Positions 51,617 through 60,393 of a DNA stretch of 64,000 nt are shown one piece after another. The notes under the pieces are model-generated. The model made no database searches. It was not told where the DNA came from and saw nothing but the letters and a program-made list of their open reading frames with translations. The DNA comes from Nocardiopsis alkaliphila YIM 80379 (GTDB taxonomy: Bacteria > Actinomycetota > Actinomycetes > Streptosporangiales > Streptosporangiaceae): contig NZ_ANBD01000055.1 in assembly GCF_000341005.1 (NCBI RefSeq), positions 45,378 to 109,377 of the forward strand, in the 5' to 3' direction. The position numbers were made by a program, and so were the translations under genes. How positions within the stretch are numbered: position 1 is the stretch's first letter; the number at the start of each line of letters is the position of its first letter.

Positions 51617-52875
51617 CCCCTCTTCGGCTTGCTCAGGAGCATGGCGCTCTGGAAACCGCCGAACCCGCTGCCGACGGTCAGGACGGTGTCGACCCTGGTC
51701 TCCCGCGCCGTGATCGGCGTGTAGTCGAGGTCACACTCCGGGTCCGGTTCGTGCAGGTTCGCGGTGGGCGGCACCACCCCGTTCTCGATGGCCAGGGCGC
51801 TGGCGGCGATCTCCAGAGAACCGATGGCGCCGAGGGAGTGGCCGATCATGGATTTGATCGAACTGATCGGCACCCGGTACGAGTGCTCGCCCAGGGCGCG
51901 CTTGAACGCGGCCGTCTCGTGCCGGTCGTTCTGCTTGGTGCCGGAACCGTGGGCGTTCACGTAGTCCACGTCGGTGCGGTCCAGACGCGCTCGGTCCAGG
52001 GCGGCGCGGATCGCCTCGGCCATCTCGGAGCCGTCGGTGCGCAGACCGGTCATGTGGTAGGCGTTGGAGCGCGAGGCGAAGCCCGTGATCTCGGCGTAGA
52101 CGTGCGCGTCTCGCCGCCGCGCCAACTCCATCTCCTCTAGGACGAAGACTGCCGAACCCTCGCCCAGGACGAAGCCGTTCCGGGTGCGGTCAAAGGGGCG
52201 CGAGGCGTGCTCGGGGTCGTCGTTGCGCGGCGAGGTCGCCCGGATCGCGTCGAAGCAGGCGAGCGTGATGGGTGAGATGGGCGCGTCGGTCGCGCCGGCG
52301 ACCATGGAGTCGGCGGCTCCCTCCCGGATCAGTTCGACGGCGTGGCCGACGGCGTCCAGGCCCGAGGTGCACCCGGTGGAGACCACGGAGACCGGCCCCT
52401 GCGCGCCCACCTCCCAGGCGATCCTCGCCGCGAAGGAACTGGGGACGAGGTGGTCGTAGAGGTTCGGGGTCGCATGCTCGTGGTCCACGAGCCATCTCGC
52501 CCCGCGATCGCTGACCACCGAGTACTCGGTGTCGAGACTCATGGTGGCGCCGACGGCGGTGCCGATGGTGACGCCGGTCCGGTGGGGGCGCCGGGGAGGG
52601 TGCACGAACCCGCTGTCAGCCAGCGCCTGGCGTGCGGCGACCACGGCCAACTGGGTCGCCCGGTCCATTTTCTGGGCCTGGTGTTCGGGCAGGCCTTCCG
52701 TCGCCGGGTCGAAATCGCACTCGGCCGCTATGCGCGAGCGGAAGGGTGTCGCGTCGAACAGCGACACCGCTCGCGTCGCGGTACGGCCCGCGGTCAGTGA
52801 GTCCCAGAACTCCTTGGTGTTCCTTCCTCCGGGAGCGACCACTCCGATACCCGTGATGACGACGCGCCGGTTCAT
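51613..52875 (-). CDS. Type II PKS ketosynthase (KS alpha)
   Basis: A 420-residue ketosynthase. Catalytic Cys169 is in [19 protein letters not shown], the His residues are in [15 protein letters not shown] and [12 protein letters not shown]. With the CLF and ACP it forms the minimal PKS. No KSIII or dedicated acyltransferase gene is visible, so an acetate starter and the host malonyl transferase are expected. The start overlaps the thioesterase stop. Confidence 0.95.
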   Translation of the reverse strand: MNRRVVITGIGVVAPGGRNTKEFWDSLTAGRTATRAVSLFDATPFRSRIAAECDFDPATEGLPEHQAQKMDRATQLAVVAARQALADSGFVHPPRRPHRTGVTIGTAVGATMSLDTEYSVVSDRGARWLVDHEHATPNLYDHLVPSSFAARIAWEVGAQGPVSVVSTGCTSGLDAVGHAVELIREGAADSMVAGATDAPISPITLACFDAIRATSPRNDDPEHASRPFDRTRNGFVLGEGSAVFVLEEMELARRRDAHVYAEITGFASRSNAYHMTGLRTDGSEMAEAIRAALDRARLDRTDVDYVNAHGSGTKQNDRHETAAFKRALGEHSYRVPISSIKSMIGHSLGAIGSLEIAASALAIENGVVPPTANLHEPDPECDLDYTPITARETRVDTVLTVGSGFGGFQSAMLLSKPKRG

Positions 52876-53660
52876 TCCGCTCTCCCTGTTTTCAGGCGTA
52901 TCGCCCGGACTTTCGTTCGGTCTCGCGATTCGCCCACCGCGCCGGTCATCCCGGCTTCCTCCGCGATCAGGGCGGGGACCCGTGTGTCGTGGGCGAAGAA
53001 GTGGCCGCCCCGTACCGTGCGTTCCGTGAAGCCCGCCCGGGTGCGGTCGGCCCAGCCGGCCATCGCCCCCGGGGGCACGAGGGGGTCGTCGAGCCCGCTG
53101 ACGGCGAGGATCGGGCTCGATATCGCACCTTCCGGAAAGGGAGGGGTGGCGTCGGCCAGAGCGATGGCCAGCCGAAGGTCGGCGCGCAGGACCGGCAGTA
53201 CGAACCTGCTCCAGATGCCTTGGTCGACCGTGGCGCCGTCGGTTGGGGTCCTGAGCGACGCTATGAACTCCAGTAACGTCGCGTCGGTCAGCTCGGTGCC
53301 GCTCAGTGGTGGTCGCGGCGGCGACGGGGACACCGCGCCCAGGGCCACCAGGTCCGGTGGCCGGTGGCCTTCGGTTTCACGGCGGAGGGTCCACCGGTGT
53401 GCCACGAGGCCGCCGAGGCTGTGTCCGTAGAGCACGTGGGGACGATGACCCACCAGCGGGTCCAGCAGGTGTTTCAGGTACTGGTCCAGGTCCGAGGGGT
53501 TGGTGATCCTCGGTTCCCGGAAGCGCGGACCTCGTCCGGGAAGCTGGACCGGTAGGACCTCGGCAGCACCGTCGAGCACGCGTGACCAGCCCGTGAACGC
53601 GGAGGGGCCGGCACCCGCGTGGTGGAAGCAGAGCAGTACGGGCCGTTCCCGGGCGCTCAT
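52872..53660 (-). CDS. Type II thioesterase
   Basis: A 262-residue alpha/beta hydrolase of the editing thioesterase class. It has [17 protein letters not shown], the nucleophile [12 protein letters not shown], and [10 protein letters not shown] carrying the catalytic His. It removes misprimed acyl groups from the ACP or PCP. Both ends overlap neighbours by ATGA, so it sits within the PKS operon and is translated with it. The start at 53660 is set by homology. Confidence 0.9.
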   Translation of the reverse strand: MSARERPVLLCFHHAGAGPSAFTGWSRVLDGAAEVLPVQLPGRGPRFREPRITNPSDLDQYLKHLLDPLVGHRPHVLYGHSLGGLVAHRWTLRRETEGHRPPDLVALGAVSPSPPRPPLSGTELTDATLLEFIASLRTPTDGATVDQGIWSRFVLPVLRADLRLAIALADATPPFPEGAISSPILAVSGLDDPLVPPGAMAGWADRTRAGFTERTVRGGHFFAHDTRVPALIAEEAGMTGAVGESRDRTKVRAIRLKTGRAE

Positions 53661-54430
53661 CGGTCCACCCAGGCGACAGCTCTGGTCCAACCCGCTCCCG
53701 CACCGGAGATCCGAACCGGTAGCGCGCTGACCGTGAACCCGTGGGGGGACGGCAGGTCCTCCAAGTGGGACAGGCGTTCGATCTGGCAGTAGGGGCGGTG
53801 TCGGCCGACCAGGTGGGCCGGCCACAGGACGGAGGGGTCGCCGGTTTTCTGGTATGCGCCGATCATGTGGGTGAAGGGCGCGTCGAGGCTGAAGGCGTCG
53901 GTGCCGATGACGCGGACACCGAAATCGAGCAGGAACTCGACGGCGGGACCGTCGAGTCCGACGAAGTCGGTGAAGTAGCGCTGGGTGCCAGCGTGGCGGT
54001 CGGCTCCGGTCCGCAAGAGGACGATGTCCAGGGGAGAGGGGGTATGGCCCGCCTCCTTCAGCCCCTGTTCGAGCCGATCGGGGCCCACGGTCCCGACGCC
54101 GGCGTCCGAGATATCGAGGACCACCCCCGGCCGCACGAACCAGTCGAGGGGCATCTCGTCGATGTCGGCGGGACGGCCTCCATCCTCGGGGGTGCCGTAG
54201 TGCGAGGGGGCGTCCACGTGGGTGCCGGTGTGGCTCGTCAGGCTGATCCGGTCCAGGGACAGCAGCTCGCCGCCGGGCAGCGTGCTCGGGTCGAAGTCCA
54301 CCCCGAAGTGCTCGCGCATCTCCCGCGCCATGTGGCGGGCTCCTTCCTTCGCCGACACGATCTCGTGTGTGACCGGGTCCGGCTCCCACCCTGCGGCGTC
54401 GATCGCTGTGGACAGGTCGATGAGGCGCAT
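53657..54430 (-). CDS. Polyketide cyclase of the metal-dependent cyclase family
   Basis: A 257-residue protein of the cyclase/kynurenine formamidase-like family. Its metal motif HTGTHVDAPSHY (HxGTHxDxPxH) is intact near residue 70, followed by IVLLRTGAD and GVRVIGTDAFSLD. Related proteins (DpsY, OxyN type) direct second and third ring closure in aromatic polyketides. The start at 54430 has GGAGG 3-7 bases upstream. Confidence 0.88.
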   Translation of the reverse strand: MRLIDLSTAIDAAGWEPDPVTHEIVSAKEGARHMAREMREHFGVDFDPSTLPGGELLSLDRISLTSHTGTHVDAPSHYGTPEDGGRPADIDEMPLDWFVRPGVVLDISDAGVGTVGPDRLEQGLKEAGHTPSPLDIVLLRTGADRHAGTQRYFTDFVGLDGPAVEFLLDFGVRVIGTDAFSLDAPFTHMIGAYQKTGDPSVLWPAHLVGRHRPYCQIERLSHLEDLPSPHGFTVSALPVRISGAGAGWTRAVAWVDR

Positions 54431-54447
54431 GGATCCTCCGTCGGTTG

Positions 54448-56010
54448 TCAGGGGCCCAGACGGGCCGGGCTCACGGACATCGCGTGGTGGAAGACGTTCA
54501 GGGGGTCGTACCGTGCCTTGACATGTCGCAGGCGGTCGTAGCCGTCCCCGTAGTACAGGCGGCTCCAGGGGACCCCGGAGGTATTCCATTCCGCCGAGAG
54601 GGTGTCGCTGTCCGGGAAGTTCACGAAGCAGCCGTCGTTGGCCTCACCGGGTGCCGGGACGCCGCCGGTGGCGGCGTGGACGTCTCGGTAGAGCTCGCGT
54701 ATCCAGGCCAGGTTGGCCGTGTCGAGCGCCGGGTCGTGCCAGGCGTTGATGAAGAGGGCCTTGAGGACGGAGTCGCGTTGGGGCAGGGCTGTCGCGTGTG
54801 AGGGCACCGAGTTGACGCGGCCCCCGTAGGACTGGAGGGACACGGAGGCGCTGGCGGCACTGTGCTCGGCTCCGCGCAGCCGGTCGTAGAGAGTGTCTAT
54901 CTGGTCCCGGTCGAAGCCGCGCCGGAGGTGGGACGCCTTGATCTTGAGCCGGCCGGTCTCGTTATCCTGTGCGTCGGCGAGGGACCGGACCGAGGGGAGC
55001 CAGGCGAGCGTCTCGGTGGTCGAGGACAGGTGTGCGGCGGTGACCCCGTCGGTGAGGGCACGGAGGTGTTCGTCGAGCAGTCGGCGGGCGTCGGGGACGT
55101 CGGCGTCCATGTGGGCGAACGCGGCGGCGGCCAGGGGATTACCGTCGGTTCCGCGGCCGAACAGCACCAGCCCGCTGAAGAGCCCCGTGTAGGGCGAGTC
55201 CGGCGCGCTGTTCAGTTCGTGCCAGCGGCCGTGGTTGCCGACCAGCGCGCGGAAGGAGTCGCGGTCCATGTCCTCGCCGGCCCACAGGGTGCTGTGGGTC
55301 AGCACCCAGGAGGGAGGGCGGGGCAACAGCAGGGACGGGTCCGCCCCGGTGGTGCCGGGGGTGCGGAACCAGTACCTGGTCACGACACCGAAGTTCCCCC
55401 CTCCACCTCCGGTGTGGGCCCACCACAGGTCGTGGTGCGGGTCGTCCTCCTCACGTGAGGCGACGACGGCCCGGGCCCGCCCGGAGGGGTCGACCACGAC
55501 CACCTCGACGGCCTGGAGGTGGTCCACGACGGTTCCGTGGCTTCGGGAGAGCGCCCCGTAGCCGCCGCCCTGAACATGGCCTCCCATGGCCACGGATCTA
55601 CTGGCCCCTCCCGGAAGCGTCACGCCCCAGCCGTCGTGGAGCTTCTCGTAGACGTCGAGCAGGCGGGCCCCGGGGCCGACCTCGAACGCCCCTCGCCCGG
55701 AGTCGAAGGAAACGCCGTCCATCGCGGAGAGGTCGATGACCGTATGGACGGAGGAGTCGGAGACGAAACCCTCGTAGCAGTGGCCGCCGCTACGGACCGT
55801 GACGCGCCGCCCGGCTGCCACCGCCTCTTCCACCGTGCTCACCACGTCCTCCGTGCGGTGCGCCAGACGGAAGGCTTTCGGGCGGCAGGGGAAGCGTCCG
55901 TTCGCGGAGCGCTGAGCCAGCGGTTCGTAACGGGGATCGTCGGGTGTGATGGTCTCGACGCGTCCGGATCCGACCGGGTCGGTCGCGGAGGAGACGGTTC
56001 GCTCAGGCAA
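54448..56010 (-). CDS. BBE-like FAD-dependent oxidoreductase
   Basis: A 520-residue berberine-bridge/AknOx-type flavoprotein. The FAD domain has VRSGGHCYEGF with the His77 that usually links to the 8-alpha carbon of FAD. The second link, a Cys in the GHVCGGGYG position, is absent: AMGGHVQGGGYG has Gln147. So FAD is probably bound by one covalent bond only. A GGGGGNFGVVTRY block and the BBE C-terminal YYGDGYDRLRHVKARYDP follow. It may oxidise the polyketide core, the sugar side chain or the linkage to the heterocycle (spiro coupling). Confidence 0.87.
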   Translation of the reverse strand: MPERTVSSATDPVGSGRVETITPDDPRYEPLAQRSANGRFPCRPKAFRLAHRTEDVVSTVEEAVAAGRRVTVRSGGHCYEGFVSDSSVHTVIDLSAMDGVSFDSGRGAFEVGPGARLLDVYEKLHDGWGVTLPGGASRSVAMGGHVQGGGYGALSRSHGTVVDHLQAVEVVVVDPSGRARAVVASREEDDPHHDLWWAHTGGGGGNFGVVTRYWFRTPGTTGADPSLLLPRPPSWVLTHSTLWAGEDMDRDSFRALVGNHGRWHELNSAPDSPYTGLFSGLVLFGRGTDGNPLAAAAFAHMDADVPDARRLLDEHLRALTDGVTAAHLSSTTETLAWLPSVRSLADAQDNETGRLKIKASHLRRGFDRDQIDTLYDRLRGAEHSAASASVSLQSYGGRVNSVPSHATALPQRDSVLKALFINAWHDPALDTANLAWIRELYRDVHAATGGVPAPGEANDGCFVNFPDSDTLSAEWNTSGVPWSRLYYGDGYDRLRHVKARYDPLNVFHHAMSVSPARLGP

Positions 56011-56485
56011 GGTCGTCCCTCGTCACCTTCCGGGAACGGACGAGGAACGTCTCTCCTTCGACGACCAGGACGTCCTCACACACGCAGATCCTGTGGATCC
56101 ACGTCCTCCCGCCCTCCGGGCCCTCTCCGACAGTCGAGGCGAGGACCTGGGTGTAGGCACGGACCCACAGCGTCCTGTCGTTTCGGGGCTGGACGTCTAT
56201 TACGCCCTGCCAGTGGCGGTGCCTCTGGCCGCTTTCGGCCAACTTGCGCCGCCCCTCACGGACGGAGGCGATGAGATCCTCCCTGCCCCGCGCCGGTTTC
56301 GGCAGTGTGGGAACGTCGAACACGGCGTCCTCGGTGAATTGCGCCGCCCATTCTTCGGCTCTTCCTGAGTCCAGGAGTTGCATGTGCCGGGCGTAAAAAC
56401 CCTCGACACGTGCGTGGAGCTCTCCGAAGGGGAGATCGATAAGGCTCTGTAGTCGGGTGATCTCTTTCTGTATTCGCATGGTCAC
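56003..56485 (-). CDS. NTF2-fold SnoaL-like protein (3)
   Basis: A 160-residue protein with the SnoaL_4/ring-hydroxylating-dioxygenase-beta-like fold: VEGFYARHMQLLDSGRAEEWAAQFTEDAVFDVP in pieces, then REDLIASVREGRRKLAESG and a C-terminal FLVRSRKVTRDDL. It is the first gene of the PKS operon. Its stop overlaps the flavoprotein start. It could serve as a cyclase or hydroxylase component. Confidence 0.8.
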   Translation of the reverse strand: MTMRIQKEITRLQSLIDLPFGELHARVEGFYARHMQLLDSGRAEEWAAQFTEDAVFDVPTLPKPARGREDLIASVREGRRKLAESGQRHRHWQGVIDVQPRNDRTLWVRAYTQVLASTVGEGPEGGRTWIHRICVCEDVLVVEGETFLVRSRKVTRDDLA

Positions 56486-56558
56486 TCCGATCGTCTGCGT
56501 TGCTTCAACTCTTCGCTCACACGTTCTGGCCAGGGATTCGAGTCGCGTTGGAGATTCG

Positions 56559-56858
56559 CTAGAAATCCGGTCCAGGGCGGCTTCGGTCGGAGTCCCCCGG
56601 CGGTGTGCGTTGTCTAGGCCGCCTGCTTGTGGGGTTCTTACGCTCTTGAAATGGACTTGCTACTCTTGCCGTCAGGTCGAGAAAGTTGGACATGGGGAGG
56701 TCGTTGAAAAATCGACCGGAGGTGATCTTGACAAGTTCGTTCAGCTGCTTCGGTTGAGCCGGAAGTCCCGTTCTCGTAGGTCTGGGTGTCGAAGATCTCG
56801 TGGGTCGCCTTGTCCTTTGCCACCTGCGATTAATTGTGGTCGTGGAGTCTGTAGTCAT
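56559..56858 (-). CDS. Doubtful small protein in AT-rich regulatory gap
   Basis: An open frame of 99 codons on the minus strand. Its central part (QLNELVKITSGRFFNDLPMS, followed by NFLDLTARVASPF) looks like a genuine amphipathic protein or peptide, unlike the Arg/Pro-rich ends. A second minus frame in the same place gives a different plausible start (MAKDKATHEIFDTQTYENGT, from GTG 56823). A frameshift between the two frames would join them into one sensible protein. It lies in the 426-bp divergent region upstream of the PKS operon and the response regulator. I do not recognise a family. Confidence 0.3.
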   Translation of the reverse strand: MTTDSTTTINRRWQRTRRPTRSSTPRPTRTGLPAQPKQLNELVKITSGRFFNDLPMSNFLDLTARVASPFQERKNPTSRRPRQRTPPGDSDRSRPGPDF

Positions 56859-56911
56859 GGAAAGGCGGCGTGAATGTCTATCATTCATAGAGATACGTTC
56901 GGGGAGGCGGA

Positions 56912-57517
56912 ATGATTCGTGTCCTGCTCGCCGAGGACATGCGCTTACTCCGGATGGCACTGACCTCACTCCTGGAACTGGAGGAGGGCATCGAGGTGGT
57001 CGCGAGTCTGGAGAGGGGTGACGCGATTCTCCCCGAAGCTCTGGGGGCCAAGCCCGACGTGGCACTCCTGGACATCGACCTCCCCGGTATCGACGGGATC
57101 AGTGCCGCGGGGCAGCTGCGCGAGCAGTTGCCGTCGTGCCGGGTCATCATCCTCACCAACCTCGGCCTCCCGACGAACCTGAGGCGCGCGTTGAACGCCC
57201 GGATCTCGGGATTCCTTCTCAAGGACATCCCCCCGGGCCGCCTGGCCGCATCGATCCGCGCGGTGATGGAAGGTGAGAGGGTGATCGACCCCCAGATCGC
57301 CTTGTCCGCGCTCGAATCGAGGGAGAGCCCGCTCACGGAGCGGGAGACACAGGTGCTGCGGCTGGTCGCCGAGGGGGTCGACGTCCCCCAGGTCGCCCGG
57401 CAGCTGTTCCTCACCCCGGGGACGGTCCGGAACTACCTCACCACCGCCGTGAACAAGCTCAGGGCCCGCAACCGCATCGACGCCGTACGCATCGCCGAAG
57501 AAGAGGGCTGGCTCTGA
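56912..57517 (+). CDS. NarL-family response regulator
   Basis: A 201-residue response regulator. The receiver has AED (residues 8-9 acidic pocket), phospho-acceptor Asp54 in ALLDIDLPG and Lys in FLLKDIPP. The LuxR-type helix-turn-helix at about residues 138-195 has LTERETQVLRLVAEG and GTVRNYLTTAVNKL. A TTA leucine codon at codon 12 (56945-56947) makes it a candidate for bldA control. It is the likely partner of the kinase at 46405. It is divergent from the PKS operon. Confidence 0.9.
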   Translation: MIRVLLAEDMRLLRMALTSLLELEEGIEVVASLERGDAILPEALGAKPDVALLDIDLPGIDGISAAGQLREQLPSCRVIILTNLGLPTNLRRALNARISGFLLKDIPPGRLAASIRAVMEGERVIDPQIALSALESRESPLTERETQVLRLVAEGVDVPQVARQLFLTPGTVRNYLTTAVNKLRARNRIDAVRIAEEEGWL

Positions 57518-57805
57518 CCTCGCACACCTGTTGGTGACCCAGCGTGCCCCAACCCCGGGGGCAGGCGGGCACGGCCTCGATGACGCTGACCACACGTTCG
57601 GTGTCGGCGCCGACCCGCTCCGCGCTTACCCCGAAGGTCAGCGGCTCCCCGGACATCACGTCGGCCACCCCGACCACGCGCTGTACTAAGCAGCACGGCT
57701 CGATTCCCTTCAGACACAGGGGGTGCAAAGGTGCACCTTGTGCGCTCTCTTTTGGCGGCGCGGGTCGGCCGGAGTGCGGTGGGCGGCGCTTGGACAGCGG
57801 GGGCT
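57518..57805. other. Remnant DNA at the right margin of the island
   Basis: Minus-strand frames give a protein-like piece (CCLVQRVVGVADVMSGEPLT, then FGVSAERVGADTERVVSVIE) with no start or stop in a sensible place. It is probably the relic of a lost gene. I cannot assign it. Confidence 0.35.
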
Positions 57806-58060
57806 TTACCAGTGCTGGGGACACGCTCTTCTAGAGCACGCCAGTGGCCCCGGCGACGCGTAGCCCCGGAGGACGAGCGCCAAGGCGAGCAGGGCCAGGA
57901 CGGCAGCCTGGCGGAGGAGTGCGGGCATACGGCGGAAGAGCCCCGGAACCAGGAGGCCTCGGCTGCGGCGCCGTGGCGGTTCCACCTGGGTGGGGCGAGT
58001 TCGGCGGGTGAAGGGTGTCGTCGGGGGTTTCCGGCCCTCGGGGGAGTGGGTCGGGCTCAT
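57806..58060 (-). CDS. Small membrane protein, possible plasmid-transfer relic
   Basis: An 84-residue ORF with a perfect AGGAGG site 7-12 bases before its ATG. After a basic, Pro-rich N-terminus one hydrophobic helix follows (LLRQAAVLALLALALVLRG). This shape resembles the small Spd spread proteins of actinomycete conjugative plasmids, but the match is general. It lies between the response regulator and the broken hisC copy. Confidence 0.4.
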   Translation of the reverse strand: MSPTHSPEGRKPPTTPFTRRTRPTQVEPPRRRSRGLLVPGLFRRMPALLRQAAVLALLALALVLRGYASPGPLACSRRACPQHW

Positions 58061-58427
58061 GGCGCTTCCTCCTGGCGGTCGGTGCGGGTTCGGGTGGTGC
58101 CGATCTTCGCCCGGGGACGCGACCGGGGAGAGGGCCGAGCGGTTGCGGACAAGCCGGATCACGGCCGCTTGGGGCGGGGTGTGCGCGGGGTCGGGGGAAA
58201 GCGCGGAGGGGGCCGGTCGGATTTCCTTGGGAAGTCGCGATCCGAATACTTGTACGAATCGGCCGCACGCAAAGCACCGAGGGCGGCTGCCGGTGGCTGG
58301 CGGGTCGGGGTCGAAAATCGGCGCCCGGTTGAAGCGCTTCGGAGAACCTGGTGGCCAGGTTGGATTCGGCCGGTGCGGTACCCAGTCGGTGCGGTGCTCG
58401 GCTGGCGGTGGGTTCAGCTGGTGGTGT
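58061..58427. other. Right-end island DNA without a supported gene
   Basis: About 370 bp of high-GC DNA with an AT-richer patch around 58235-58265 (AATACTTGTACGAATCGG). No ORF with a start and ribosome site, no integrase and no tRNA-like attachment site is visible. Confidence 0.4.
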
Positions 58428-58776
58428 GGTCAACAAGACCCTTGTGCCCTTCGCGGTCAACCACCTCGCCCAGGCGGCCGGTATCGCCTCCCTGGACGCG
58501 CAGGAGGAGCTCTTGGAGCGGGTGGCCACCACCGTCAAGGAGCGTGAGCGCGTCCGTGAGGCCCTGCTGGCCTCCGGGTGGACCGTGCCCCCCACCGAGG
58601 CCAACTTCGTGTGGCTGCGTGCGGGTGAGGACACCCTGGACTTCGCCGCGGCCTGCGCGGAGGCCGGTGTCTCGGTGCGTCCGTTCGATGGCGAGGGTGC
58701 TCGCATCAGTATCGGCACCTCTGAGGAGAACGACGTGTTCCTGTCGGTGGCCACCACCTACGCCAAGCGTCGCTGA
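58428..58776 (+). pseudogene. 3' fragment of hisC (second copy)
   Basis: Codons corresponding to residues 246-360 of hisC, starting mid-codon at VNKTLVPF and running to the normal stop. It has about eleven amino-acid changes from the intact gene (for example QEELLER for EEELLER, TVPPTEANF for KVPPTEANF). No start and no PLP lysine, so not functional. Most base changes are silent, so the sequence was under selection as a gene until recently, as expected if it came from the hisC of a related strain. Confidence 0.92.
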
Positions 58777-58821
58777 CCCTCGTTCCACCGGCCGGGCGTG
58801 ACACAGGGGTCACACGCGAAC

Positions 58822-58851
58822 GGGGGCGGGCTCCCATCGGAGCCCGCCCCC
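58822..58851. terminator. Bidirectional terminator (right copy)
   Basis: GGGGGCGGGCTCC pairs with GGAGCCCGCCCCC around a 4-base loop. It is the counterpart of the hairpin at 5284-5314. Confidence 0.7.
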
Positions 58852-58880
58852 CGTGGACGGCTGGGTGTGAACGTGGGGGA

Positions 58881-60200
58881 CTACTTGCCGGCCGCGTCCT
58901 TGTCCAGTTTCTCCACGATCAGTCGGTAGAGCTGGCGAGGGCGGCCGGGCTGCAACGTGCGGTTGGGTGGCAAGGGCCAGGCCAGACCCTCCTCCACCAG
59001 GGTGCGCAGCAGGCGACGCGCGGTCCGGGAGGTGACCCCGAGCATCCGCCCGGCGTTCTCCGCGTCGACGACCAGGGGACCGTCCTCCTCGGCGATCTTC
59101 TCCGAGAGCCGGACGAGGGTCTCGCGCCCCTTGGTGCGCAGGGGCTCGGAGGACTGCCGTGCGGGGGCGCGCTGGGCCGGGACCAGGGAACGACCCTCAC
59201 GGTCCACCGCGAAGCTCTGTCGGGAGGCCTGAGCGCGGTTCAGGGCCGCGCGGGCGTGCGATTCCGCGTCCTGGGTGGTCCGACCCATGCCGATCCCCAC
59301 CTCGATCGCGATACCGAGTTCCGCCTTGATCCGCTCCACGAACGGTGGCTGCCGGAACCCCTCGGTCGCGGTGACCAGGGAACCGCGGGTGGCCGTGATC
59401 ATGAACGAATGATCGTCCAGCCGGTGCGCGGTCGCGTTGATCCGATGCGCCTCTTGGAGCAGGAGCCGATGCAGGGACAGCCGCAACTCCTCACGCCAGT
59501 AACGAGGCGTGGAACGACGAGAGGAATCGCGCAGCGTGGGCACGTCGACCACGACGACGCCCAACTGGGCCTCCTCCAGACGGTGGTGGGCCCCCAGCAG
59601 CCCCGCGGTCTGCAGCGCGCTGCGGACCCCGGCGTTGGTGGGACGCAGCCGGATCACCGGCACGCCGATGGCCTCCAACCGCTCGGCGACCCCACGTACG
59701 CAGGTGATCGCCATCCGGGTGGCCTTACGTCGCCACAGTCCCTCGTGGAACGAGGTGAGCTGGGCGGTATTGGTCAGTTCCTCGTGCACGTGGATACCGT
59801 CCACGGGCAGGTCGACCTCGGAGTAGGCCTCCACCACGTCGGTCCGACCGAGCACGTCCAGACTCGCTCGGGTCGGATCGAAACGGTCGTCCAAGGTCGC
59901 TCGGAGCAAGGCTTCGTGCAGGCTGGCCCCGCCGAGCGGCACGAAGGTCGCGGGCATGGTCAGAACGCCCGCCTTCCGCGCGAACTCGTAGGGGACGGGG
60001 CTGGCGAACAGATAGGCATCGATCGCCGACCCCAGCCTGACGACCTTGTCCGTCGCCTCTTGCTCATCTCGGTACGCGGCGGCGATGAGTCTGGCGTTGA
60101 GGGGTCCTGTTGACCCAGGCCCCATGAGCATGACCCGCTCGACCACCTCATGGGGACCTATGACGCCGATCGTCAAATCGCCAGTACGCTGGGCACTCAC
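58881..60200 (-). CDS. Putative transcriptional regulator with nucleotide-cyclase-like and winged-helix parts
   Basis: A 439-residue protein. The N-terminal half (about residues 1-190) is a ligand-domain-like region. The middle (about residues 225-330) has a GGDEF/cyclase-fold feel (LGVVVVDVPTLRD, HRLDDHSFMITATRG, then GIAIEVGIGMGRTTQDAESHA). The C-terminus (about residues 360-439) is a winged helix (AGRMLGVTSRTARRLLRTLVEEG). This layout occurs in uncharacterised actinobacterial regulators. It is convergent with hisC in the ancestral order. Its 3' end is duplicated at 5342-5470. Confidence 0.65.
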   Translation of the reverse strand: MSAQRTGDLTIGVIGPHEVVERVMLMGPGSTGPLNARLIAAAYRDEQEATDKVVRLGSAIDAYLFASPVPYEFARKAGVLTMPATFVPLGGASLHEALLRATLDDRFDPTRASLDVLGRTDVVEAYSEVDLPVDGIHVHEELTNTAQLTSFHEGLWRRKATRMAITCVRGVAERLEAIGVPVIRLRPTNAGVRSALQTAGLLGAHHRLEEAQLGVVVVDVPTLRDSSRRSTPRYWREELRLSLHRLLLQEAHRINATAHRLDDHSFMITATRGSLVTATEGFRQPPFVERIKAELGIAIEVGIGMGRTTQDAESHARAALNRAQASRQSFAVDREGRSLVPAQRAPARQSSEPLRTKGRETLVRLSEKIAEEDGPLVVDAENAGRMLGVTSRTARRLLRTLVEEGLAWPLPPNRTLQPGRPRQLYRLIVEKLDKDAAGK

Positions 60201-60343
60201 CTCGGGTTGCTCCCCGCTACCATTCCACGCTCTTCACTATGTGCGCCCACTGGTTTTCCCGACCCGATCTCTGTCACGGCATTGCCGAGATCGTACCCAT
60301 TGTGCGGGGCCAAAGAAGATCGTTTTCCGTATCAACGCCGAAA

Positions 60344-60374
60344 GCCGGAGTGGGAGGAAGCCCCCACCCTGGCT
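60344..60374 (-). terminator. Possible terminator after murA
   Basis: AGCCAGGGTGGG pairs imperfectly with CTCCCACTCCGGCT, followed by TTTC on the minus strand, 20-50 bp past the murA stop. Confidence 0.45.
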
Positions 60375-60393
60375 TGAACTGCGCTTATGACTC

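Larger units (their letters stand above)
58428..59009. repeat. Island boundary direct repeat, right copy
   Basis: Collinear partner of 4889-5470. It holds the hisC 3' fragment, the terminator and the 3' end of the intact regulator gene. Together they delimit the island from 5471 to 58427. Confidence 0.9.

Noticed and set aside
58351..58776. Functional short aminotransferase from the second hisC copy
   Set aside because: It lacks the PLP lysine and the entire N-terminal two thirds.
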